Made by a program: the position numbers and the translations under genes | NCBI GenBank assembly: GCA_913048545.1 | Contig: CAJWWH010000109.1 | Location: 1 to 5,494, forward strand | Source of the DNA: an uncultured Opitutia bacterium | GTDB taxonomy: Bacteria; Verrucomicrobiota; Verrucomicrobiae; Opitutales; MB11C04 | DNA: 5,494 bases | Direction: 5' to 3' | Notes under the pieces: model-generated | Told to the model about the DNA's origin: nothing | Seen by the model: the letters and a program-made list of their open reading frames with translations, nothing else | The model's database searches: none | Shown here: positions 1 through 5,494 of the stretch, piece after piece | Position numbering within the stretch: the first letter of the stretch is position 1 | How the letters are laid out: each line of letters begins with the position of its first letter

Positions 1-571
1 CTGTTTTTGGATAGGTGTTCAACCACCAGGTAGCGGTGTCTCCCACAAACATATCCGGATGCATATCCTCGGGCAGTTCCCAATCAAACGCTCCCAGAGC
101 CTCCTTGTAATCCGCCCGTTTGCGGTAAAGTTCACGTTGCTGCTTGACCAAACCCCGTGCTTTTAACGCCTTGTCCCATTCATCAAAATAAAAGCGTTCC
201 TCCAAATAACGGTCTTTATTTTCCACCACATAACGCTCATGAAAACCAAGGGGAGTATGGTAAGGATAGCTGTGCATCTTACCCACATTCACGCAGCGAT
301 AACCGGTATCGGCCAATTGCTCAATCCATGAACGCTTCCAGGAATCCGCATTTTTAAAAATTCCGGTGGTATGCGGATAGTAACCGGTAAATAAACTCGC
401 TCGTGCCGGGGCACAGGAGGCGGCGGTGATAAAACAATTATTAAAAGATACCCCCTCATTCACTAAACGATCCATATTGGGCGTGTCCATATGATCGTGT
501 CCAAGAGCAGCAATCGTATCAAAGCGTTGCTGATCCGTGATGATGAAAATAATATTGGGGCGATTGGGCAT
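1..571 (-). CDS. Sulfatase (formylglycine-dependent, type I), N-terminal part; C-terminus beyond left edge
   Basis: This gene encodes a sulfate-ester hydrolase of the alkaline-phosphatase fold; 190 codons are visible and the rest lies outside the window. The N-terminus reads MPNRPNIIFIITDQQR, the usual first beta strand with the metal-binding Asp at residue 13. Residues 53-57 are CAPAR, matching the C-x-P/A-x-R signature whose Cys is oxidised to formylglycine, followed by ASLFTG. A GKMH motif at 97-100 supplies the conserved Lys and His of the family. CAPAR plus GKMH resembles the choline-sulfatase and related S1 sulfatase groups, but the substrate cannot be told from this fragment. No signal peptide precedes the fold, so a cytoplasmic location is inferred. 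In-frame ATGs at 595 and 607 are alternative starts; none has a clear Shine-Dalgarno. I prefer 571 because it gives the family-typical N-terminus and leaves room for the candidate promoter at 606-611. Confidence 0.93.
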   Translation of the reverse strand, partial: MPNRPNIIFIITDQQRFDTIAALGHDHMDTPNMDRLVNEGVSFNNCFITAASCAPARASLFTGYYPHTTGIFKNADSWKRSWIEQLADTGYRCVNVGKMHSYPYHTPLGFHERYVVENKDRYLEERFYFDEWDKALKARGLVKQQRELYRKRADYKEALGAFDWELPEDMHPDMFVGDTATWWLNTYPKT

Positions 572-596
572 AGAATAATTGATTGTGGAAAACATA

Positions 597-634
597 GTAA
601 GAAACATTATGTCGGTTTGTACACAATTTCTTAC
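597..634 (-). promoter_or_regulatory. Inverted repeat enclosing a -10-like element upstream of the sulfatase gene
   Basis: Perfect 8-bp arms GTAAGAAA (597-604) and TTTCTTAC (627-634) are separated by 22 bases. Between them, on the minus strand, CATAAT (611-606) matches five of six bases of the sigma-70 -10 consensus. A start of transcription near 599 would follow and leave a leader of about 28 bases to the ATG at 571. No good -35 hexamer is visible at 17 bases spacing. The arrangement looks like a repressor or activator operator overlapping a promoter; an RNA hairpin is less likely because of the long loop. The functional role is inferred. Confidence 0.35.
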
Positions 635-707
635 AGAAATACTTCTTTTCCCCAAGATAAGGTAAAGGAACCGAAATCCTTATATCCCATGAGCCCTTTT
701 TTAAATC

Positions 708-1226
708 TTACCCGGATTCGTACTCGAAGGTGGAGAGGATTACCGGATCTGGATACTTGACCAAGTTGGAAGAGACACAGGTGGCGTTGAAAGGGAGTTT
801 CAAATCATTGAAGAGTGAGGCGCAACGCTGAACCTGCTTGGGGGAAAGTCGGCTGGCAAGGGAGCAATGGGGATCCCATTTTGCAGTCCGGTATAATTTG
901 TTCATTGAAGAAAAATCAGCATTTGTATCATGTAGACTATGCAGTTTTGTAAGTGCTTTCGATTTCTCCGGGGCAAGAAAGAGCAGACCCCGGTCTTCAA
1001 AAATAGCCAGGTTCTCAAAACTGATTTCAAATCTTTTCTGACCATCCAAAAATTCCCAGTTTACTTTTTTGGGCCCGCTGATTTCTCCGTAAACCAAAGT
1101 CAGGTGGGGGGTGAATTTTTTTTCAAAAGCTCGACAGGGAATCTTATTTTGCGATATTTTTTTCCACATGTTTTCAATCGTGGCGTTGGTGACATCGTCA
1201 AAGTGGACTTCGAGTGAATAAGGCAT
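708..1226 (-). CDS. 2H phosphoesterase superfamily protein (2'-5' RNA ligase-like)
   Basis: This 172-residue protein carries the two spaced histidine motifs that define 2H phosphoesterases: HLTL at residues 41-44 and HCSL at 120-123, about 80 residues apart as usual for the fold. Members act on 2',5' or cyclic phosphodiester bonds (RNA ligase/ThpR, cyclic phosphodiesterases), using the two His residues in general acid-base catalysis. The opening MPYSLEVHFDD is a typical first strand. There is no signal peptide or membrane segment, so it should be cytoplasmic. The substrate cannot be named from sequence; tRNA-derived ends, ADP-ribose 1'',2''-cyclic phosphate and other cyclic nucleotides are known for relatives. 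The ATG at 1226 is preceded by AT-rich sequence without a Shine-Dalgarno. It stands alone, 117 bases after the upstream gene and over 100 bases before the sulfatase, with no functional link to either neighbour visible. Confidence 0.85.
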   Translation of the reverse strand: MPYSLEVHFDDVTNATIENMWKKISQNKIPCRAFEKKFTPHLTLVYGEISGPKKVNWEFLDGQKRFEISFENLAIFEDRGLLFLAPEKSKALTKLHSLHDTNADFSSMNKLYRTAKWDPHCSLASRLSPKQVQRCASLFNDLKLPFNATCVSSNLVKYPDPVILSTFEYESG

Positions 1227-1260
1227 ATTTATGGATATTTATAATTCTAAGAGCTAGTTC

Positions 1261-1273
1261 TGATTAGTAATCA
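1261..1273. promoter_or_regulatory. 13-bp perfect palindrome upstream of the 2H phosphoesterase gene
   Basis: TGATTAGTAATCA consists of 6-bp arms around a single central base and lies 34 bases upstream of the ATG at 1226. On the minus strand it is followed by TAGAAT and TATAAA, both -10-like, so the palindrome would sit near the -35 region. This is the size of a small dimeric regulator's operator. It is AT-rich and could be chance; no second copy was seen in the window. Confidence 0.25.
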
Positions 1274-1343
1274 ATTTCATCCGCCAATACAATGGCACAA
1301 ATGAGAGTGTTTTAAAAACAACCCAAAAAATTCTATTCTTTCA

Positions 1344-2129
1344 TTAAAACTTATATTCCACACCCAGTCCAAAATGAAAGAAATCCTTGAGACCCTGATC
1401 ACCCGCTAGATTTAAATCAGGATTAATCGCCCAGCTATAAACTCCATGCCCTGCGAGGGAAAAATTTTCGGAAAGCATTTTTTCCACTCCGCTCCTTAAT
1501 GAAAAGAAATTTAATCCACTGTGCCCATCTGAAACATATCCTTCATTCCAGCCCAAAGTGCCCGACAGGGAAAAGTCAAGATCTTCCCGGAAATTAAACT
1601 CCCTGCTAGTGGACCATTCAAAAAAAGTTCCCTGGGCATCGATTGAATAACAAGCGTCCAACGAAGTAATTAAATCTAAGGGTAATCCATCATAACTGAT
1701 TCCCGCTGACCATTCATCATCTGATTCATCATCCTTTGTAAAAATCAAATGGGTGTAACCGGCATAAAATGAATACCCTTCTGTTTCCTGTGAGAAGGCA
1801 AAATTATACTGCCACTCGTCATACTGGTGATTCGATGATCTTCCGTACCAAACTCCCCCGGATAAATGATCATAACCGAGTTCCAATGAACTGTTCCAGA
1901 GAGACTTTCCATTTAAAGCATCCCGTCCTTCCGAAAAATAACGGCTCTCCCATCCGGAGTGAGTATGGGCACTAAAGGTTCGATGTGCATGCATTTTTTC
2001 GAACGGCTTATTCGTTTCGGCATCATGTGCACTCACCAAATTGACGAAAATTAAAAGTTGTGCAAAAAGACTGTATTTCAAAATTTTCAAGTAGCTCTTA
2101 AATCTTCTGTTCGATGGAGAGACAATCAA
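1344..2129 (-). CDS. Secreted, probable outer-membrane beta-barrel protein of unknown function
   Basis: I do not recognise this 261-residue protein as a named family. It begins with a basic stretch, then a hydrophobic core (about residues 19-31) ending in LVSA before HD, a good signal-peptidase I site after residue 34. The mature part is rich in alternating aromatic and polar residues (for example GGVWYGRSS, YSFYAGYTHL, FFHFGLGVEYKF) and ends in Phe, as outer-membrane barrels do. Overall style recalls small putative porins of the TorF/MipA-like type, but this is only resemblance. The mature N-terminus holds clustered His (residues 35, 47, 49, 55, 57), which could bind metal. There is one Cys, at residue 160. 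No ATG is available: the frame opens with TTG at 2129, and another TTG at 2090 (residue 14, giving MKILKYSLF) would produce a more standard 21-residue signal peptide. In-frame stop TAA lies upstream. Transport or surface role is inferred. Confidence 0.75.
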   Translation of the reverse strand: MIVSPSNRRFKSYLKILKYSLFAQLLIFVNLVSAHDAETNKPFEKMHAHRTFSAHTHSGWESRYFSEGRDALNGKSLWNSSLELGYDHLSGGVWYGRSSNHQYDEWQYNFAFSQETEGYSFYAGYTHLIFTKDDESDDEWSAGISYDGLPLDLITSLDACYSIDAQGTFFEWSTSREFNFREDLDFSLSGTLGWNEGYVSDGHSGLNFFSLRSGVEKMLSENFSLAGHGVYSWAINPDLNLAGDQGLKDFFHFGLGVEYKF

Positions 2130-2183
2130 GAAATGATACCTAGCTTTATTTTTGAAATCTGTGCATAGCCTTAGTTCTTACAT

Positions 2184-2212
2184 TTAATATTTTCTAGGAT
2201 ATTGAGAGTTAA
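2184..2212 (-). promoter_or_regulatory. Candidate sigma-70 promoter for the outer-membrane protein gene
   Basis: On the minus strand TTAACT (2212-2207, four of six to TTGACA) is separated by exactly 17 bases from TATTAA (2189-2184, four of six to TATAAT). Transcription would begin near 2177, about 48 bases before the TTG at 2129. Both hexamers are weak and the region is AT-rich, so chance is a real possibility. The 193-base gap after pntB makes a separate promoter plausible. Confidence 0.28.
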
Positions 2213-2322
2213 GAGATGGAAAAGAGTGGAAAAGAAATAATACCATAAGGAACCAATCTCATTCTCGCATCTTTTTTCATACAGCTGGAAGAAGCGAATA
2301 TCTAGGCGATGAAAATTTTTAC

Positions 2323-3717
2323 TTAACTAAGTTTGGAAAAAACTGCGGATAAAGTGTCCTTGGCATCGCCGAATAACATATTGGTGTTGTCCTTAAAATA
2401 AAGTGGGTTTTCCACCCCGGAATAACCGGCAGCCATGCTTCTTTTTAAGGCAACCACGGACTTGGCATTCCACGCTTCGATTACCGGCATTCCGGCAATC
2501 GGGCTGCTCGAATCCTCGAGTGCGGACGGATTGACAATATCATTGGCACCGACCACCAGTAGCACATCCACCTCGGGCAGGTCGTCGTTGATCTCATCCA
2601 TTTCAAATACAATGTCATAGGGCACATTGGCTTCGGCAAGCAGCACATTCATGTGCCCGGGCAATCGTCCGGCCACCGGGTGAATTGCAAAACGGACATT
2701 CACATCCTTCGCCCGCAATGTCTCGGTGATATCCTTGACCACATGCTGGGCCTGGGCCACCGCCATTCCATAACCGGGCACGATCATAACTTCCTTGGCT
2801 TCCTTTAGTTCTTCCGCCACTTCATCTGCACTTGTTTCAGTAATTGAGCCCTCAATCTCGGAGGCGGTAGCGGCACTGCCTCCGGCAGTTCCAAATCCTC
2901 CGAAAATTACATTTGCCAAGCTCCGATTCATCGCCTTGCACATAATATAGCTGAGAATTGCACCGCTACTTCCAACCAATGCCCCAGTAATAATAAGCAA
3001 ATCATTTTTGAGCATAAATCCAGCCGCTGCTGCCGCCCAACCCGAATAACTATTCAACATCGAAACAACCACGGGCATATCCGCTCCTCCGATTGCCACA
3101 ATCAAATGAATACCAAGGACGAAAGAAATCCCCATCACAATCAATAGGCTGATCAACGCCTGATCGTGTCCCTGGTCGATAAACTGAGCACCCAGCCAAA
3201 TAGAGGCACCGAGCATACCCAAGTTGAGCAGGTGACGACCGGGTAAAAGCATGGGCTTACCACTCAAGGATCCCCGCAACTTTCCAAAAGCTACCACAGA
3301 TCCCGTAAAAGTAACTCCTCCAATAAATACCCCCAGTAAAATTTCAATCTCATGAATCAATTTATTGGTTCCAGTGAGCTCAATATCCCTCGGATCAATA
3401 AAACTAACCACGCCCACCAGAACCGCAGCCAAGCCGACAAAGCTATGTAAAATAGCAACGAGTTCGGGCATTGAGGTCATCTCCACTCTCTTCGCAAGAA
3501 CAGCACCGATCACTGCCCCACCAAGCATTAGGGGAATCAATAGTTTAAAATTTTCCACCTCACCACTGGCAAATGTAGCTAAGATTGCCAGGCTCATACC
3601 AAGAATGCCATAGATATTTCCTTTTCGGGCGGTTTCCTGTTTGGACAACCCACCCAAACTCAGGATGAAAAACAAACCCGAGACGAGATAAGCCATAGTA
3701 ATCAGTCCTTCTGTCAT
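2323..3717 (-). CDS. pntB: NAD(P) transhydrogenase, beta subunit (proton-translocating)
   Basis: PntB pairs with PntA to transfer hydride from NADH to NADP+ while protons enter the cell across the inner membrane. The 464 residues match the E. coli protein (462) end to end. Residues 1 to about 265 are the membrane domain II with roughly nine helices. They contain His91 (AILHSFVG), Asp213 (GGADMPVV) and Asn222 (MLNSYSGW), positions equivalent to residues implicated in proton translocation in E. coli. From about 300 onward is the soluble NADP(H)-binding domain [13 protein letters not shown] at 315-324, the RLPGHMN motif with Arg351, GAND around 390-393 and KRS at 425-427. The start at 3717 overlaps the pntA stop by four bases (ATGA); AAGGA abuts the start, too close for an ideal ribosome site. 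It gives MTEGLIT-AY, parallel to the E. coli N-terminus, so I keep it over Met8 at 3696, although AGAAGGA stands nine bases before that ATG. Confidence 0.98.
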   Translation of the reverse strand: MTEGLITMAYLVSGLFFILSLGGLSKQETARKGNIYGILGMSLAILATFASGEVENFKLLIPLMLGGAVIGAVLAKRVEMTSMPELVAILHSFVGLAAVLVGVVSFIDPRDIELTGTNKLIHEIEILLGVFIGGVTFTGSVVAFGKLRGSLSGKPMLLPGRHLLNLGMLGASIWLGAQFIDQGHDQALISLLIVMGISFVLGIHLIVAIGGADMPVVVSMLNSYSGWAAAAAGFMLKNDLLIITGALVGSSGAILSYIMCKAMNRSLANVIFGGFGTAGGSAATASEIEGSITETSADEVAEELKEAKEVMIVPGYGMAVAQAQHVVKDITETLRAKDVNVRFAIHPVAGRLPGHMNVLLAEANVPYDIVFEMDEINDDLPEVDVLLVVGANDIVNPSALEDSSSPIAGMPVIEAWNAKSVVALKRSMAAGYSGVENPLYFKDNTNMLFGDAKDTLSAVFSKLS

Positions 3718-5246
3718 TCCTTACGAAACATTTTCAACATTCGATGGGTCACCAAAAACCCACCGGCGATGTTAATCGTAGCTAAAAAAATCGCCACCCC
3801 TGCAATCCATGGATTGGAACCGGAAACGAAGAGCATTCCGCCTATCACAATAATTCCACTTATCGCATTGGTCACACTCATCAGTGGGGTATGAAGGGAA
3901 GGAGTCACATTCCACACAACCATGTATCCGACAAAGCAGGACAAAACAAAAACGGTTAACTGATCGAGAAATTCATTTTCACCCTTCCATCCCATTGCAA
4001 GAAGAAGGATGCAAAGTCCACCCAACATCAGTCCGGGTGAAAAAATAGATTTTTTTTCTTCCACCGATTCCTTAATCGATTCTTCTTTTGGCTTTACGGG
4101 CTGAACACTCACCTCGACTTTGGGCGGAGGCCAAGAGATATTACCATTATCCAAAACCAAAGCTCCGCGAATGATTTCGTCTTCCTGGTTGATCGCAAAT
4201 TGATCAGTCGTTCCAAGAAGATTTACCAGTTTGACCAGATTATTACCATACAACCTACTGGACTGGGCAGGTAAGCGGGAAGGCAAGTCGGTATATCCCA
4301 AAATGGTAACTCCATGTTCAACTTTTGAACGGCCTGTTTCAGTTAATTCACAATTCCCCCCCCCTTCTGCGGCTAAATCAACAATTACTGATCCCGGTTT
4401 CATACTCTTTACCATTTCCTCGGTTATCAAAACAGGGGATTTTTTTCCGGGAATCATCGCCGTGGTTATAATAATATCAACCTCCTCAGCCTGTTCTGCA
4501 AAAAGCTTCATTTCTGCCTCAATAAATTCCTTGCTCATCACCTTGGCGTATCCGCCCGAACCGGCACCATCCTCCTCGAAATCAAGCATAAGAAAGTCAC
4601 CACCCAGGCTTTTTACTTCCTCCTGAACCGCTGGCCTCGTGTCAAAAGCGCGGACAATTGCACCCATGTTGCGTGCAGCACCAATTGCGGCCAAACCCGC
4701 AACGCCAGCACCAATTACTAGAATCTTAGCCGGAGGTACTTTACCTGCCGCAGTAATTTGCCCGGTAAAAAAGCGACCAAACTCATGGGATGCCTCCACC
4801 ACAGCACGATAACCGGCCACATTAGCCATGGAGCTTAATGCATCCATCGATTGGGCACGGGAAATACGGGGAACACAATCCATTGCCATCCAATTAATTT
4901 TTCTTTCACCGAGTGATTGAAGAAGCTCTTCATTGCGAGCCGGATAAGCGAAACTTATCAAAGTCGCACCTTCCTTAATTAGCCCAACCTCTTCATTCGA
5001 AGGCGGGTTTATTTTAAGTAATAGATCCCCCTTTGCCCAAAGCTCGGATTTTTCATTCGAAATTCGTGCTCCAGATTGAACATAAAGTTCATCCGGGAAA
5101 TTAGCTAAATTGCCTGCTCCTGACTCTATCCAGACTTCATAGCCTAGCTTTTCAAATGCAGGAATATTGTCCGGGCTTATCGCAACCCGTTTTTCCGAAG
5201 AGATCGATTCTTTTGGAACAACTAATTTCATTTGGGCAAGTTTCAT
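3714..5246 (-). CDS. pntA: NAD(P) transhydrogenase, alpha subunit (proton-translocating)
   Basis: PntA carries the NAD(H)-binding domain I and part of the membrane domain of transhydrogenase, which supplies NADPH for biosynthesis and redox defence. Its 510 residues equal the one-piece E. coli alpha subunit; it is not split into PntAA and PntAB. Domain I spans about 1-375: the loop with Arg127, Gln132, Asp135 and Ser138 ([13 protein letters not shown]), the nucleotide fold GAGVAG at 179-184, and Asp202 in RAFDTR, which in relatives binds the NAD ribose. A charged Lys/Glu linker (about 377-400) leads to four membrane helices (about 404-420, 427-445, 458-477, 479-499), including [13 protein letters not shown] at 452-464. 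The end, RMLKMFRKE, is typical. The first ATG at 5246 has no Shine-Dalgarno; Met6 at 5231 gives MKLVVPKES, matching the family start better, and could be the true start. Glycines 295-297 are encoded by an unbroken run of nine G. Confidence 0.98.
   Translation of the reverse strand: MKLAQMKLVVPKESISSEKRVAISPDNIPAFEKLGYEVWIESGAGNLANFPDELYVQSGARISNEKSELWAKGDLLLKINPPSNEEVGLIKEGATLISFAYPARNEELLQSLGERKINWMAMDCVPRISRAQSMDALSSMANVAGYRAVVEASHEFGRFFTGQITAAGKVPPAKILVIGAGVAGLAAIGAARNMGAIVRAFDTRPAVQEEVKSLGGDFLMLDFEEDGAGSGGYAKVMSKEFIEAEMKLFAEQAEEVDIIITTAMIPGKKSPVLITEEMVKSMKPGSVIVDLAAEGGGNCELTETGRSKVEHGVTILGYTDLPSRLPAQSSRLYGNNLVKLVNLLGTTDQFAINQEDEIIRGALVLDNGNISWPPPKVEVSVQPVKPKEESIKESVEEKKSIFSPGLMLGGLCILLLAMGWKGENEFLDQLTVFVLSCFVGYMVVWNVTPSLHTPLMSVTNAISGIIVIGGMLFVSGSNPWIAGVAIFLATINIAGGFLVTHRMLKMFRKE
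4356..4364. repeat. Homopolymer tract: nine G on the coding strand inside pntA
   Basis: The plus strand has nine consecutive C, read on the coding strand as three GGG codons for Gly295-297 of PntA. A run of this length is prone to slippage during replication or sequencing. The frame is intact here, since the protein continues with the expected NCEL sequence and full length. Confidence 0.9.
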
Positions 5247-5494
5247 TTAACGGAGTGAATCAAATAATCGATTCTGTAAAGAAAAAGTTCATACTAAATA
5301 CAAAGGGGGATTAGGTTTTGAAGAAATTCATCATATAAATTAACCAAATTTTACTGCTCGTCTTTTTTTGGAAATTATGAATAATGTGAATAAGTTAAGT
5401 GCGAGGACAAAGTTTCACTGGTGGATATAAAGGGATAATGTGGGTGAACAATCGTTCGAATACTGGCTAACTAAACAAACAACGAACGAAAGAA
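5247..5494. other. Non-coding region upstream of pntA, probable promoter region
   Basis: This 248-base AT-rich stretch up to the right edge holds no gene I can support; plus-strand frames stop within about 20 codons. On the minus strand, -10-like hexamers CATAAT (5379-5374) and TATGAT (5335-5330) each match five of six consensus bases, but neither has a convincing -35 partner. GAATC and GATTC arms form a short inverted repeat around 5256-5273 in the presumed leader. ATAATGTG occurs twice, at 5381-5388 and 5435-5442. The pntAB promoter most likely lies here, but its exact place cannot be fixed by reading alone. Confidence 0.4.

Noticed and set aside
670..687. AAGGA / TCCTT hairpin between the 2H phosphoesterase and sulfatase genes
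   Set aside because: The stem is only five pairs and is not followed by a T-run in either direction, so it is too weak to call a terminator.
491..760. Plus-strand open frame of 89 codons spanning the sulfatase start and the gap
   Set aside because: It runs antisense across the sulfatase N-terminus and the end of the 2H phosphoesterase gene; its protein has low-complexity basic composition with no recognisable fold or ribosome site.
2209..2280. Minus-strand small open frame of 23 codons between pntB and the outer-membrane gene (MKKDARMRLVPYGIISF...)
   Set aside because: It has no ribosome site, overlaps the candidate promoter region, and is short enough to be expected by chance.
2274..2315. 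Inverted repeat TTTTCAT / ATGAAAA after pntB as a terminator
   Set aside because: The arms are AT-only apart from one pair and the loop is 28 bases, so the hairpin would be unstable; no U-run follows it on the minus-strand transcript.
2321..2332. Palindrome ACTTAACTAAGT at the pntB stop codon as a terminator
   Set aside because: It has only 5-bp AT-rich arms, with A rather than T following on the minus strand, so it does not fit a rho-independent terminator.
4231..4626. Plus-strand open frame of 131 codons
   Set aside because: It lies wholly antisense inside pntA, whose reading frame is certain from family motifs; the Ser/Pro/Ile-rich product is typical of a shadow frame.
5449..5470. GTTCGAATAC resembling a tRNA T-loop near the right edge
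   Set aside because: The flanking bases do not pair as a T stem and no acceptor or anticodon stem is present on either strand.

Overview
All five genes I can support lie on the minus strand, so transcription runs from high to low coordinates. In that order they are: a two-gene proton-translocating transhydrogenase operon (pntA 5246-3714, pntB 3717-2323); a secreted, probably outer-membrane beta-barrel protein of unknown role (2129-1344); a small 2H phosphoesterase of the 2'-5' RNA ligase-like type (1226-708); and the N-terminal third or so of a formylglycine-type sulfatase (from about 571), which runs off the left edge. Plus-strand reading frames are shadows of these genes.

The organism is a Gram-negative-type bacterium, as shown by a signal peptide followed by an aromatic-rich beta protein ending in Phe. 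Base composition is moderate to low G+C by eye. Most starts lack a clear Shine-Dalgarno sequence. A sulfatase gene plus this start-site style would fit a PVC-group bacterium such as a marine Verrucomicrobiota, but this is an inference from few genes and no taxonomic marker is present.

PntA and PntB are the only genes with a clear joint function. They form the membrane enzyme that uses the proton gradient to drive hydride transfer from NADH to NADP+, and the genes overlap by four bases (ATGA), implying translational coupling. The remaining three genes are separated by gaps of 112-193 bases and show no obvious pathway link to pntAB or to each other. Each gap has at most weak promoter-like or inverted-repeat signals. 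The best is an 8+8 bp inverted repeat that encloses a CATAAT -10-like hexamer just upstream of the sulfatase.

I looked for an undescribed system and did not find convincing evidence of one. No RNA gene, CRISPR array, mobile element or convincing rho-independent terminator was seen. The points most worth a second look are the unidentified His-rich outer-membrane candidate with a non-ATG start, the G9 tract inside pntA, and the candidate operator of the sulfatase gene.
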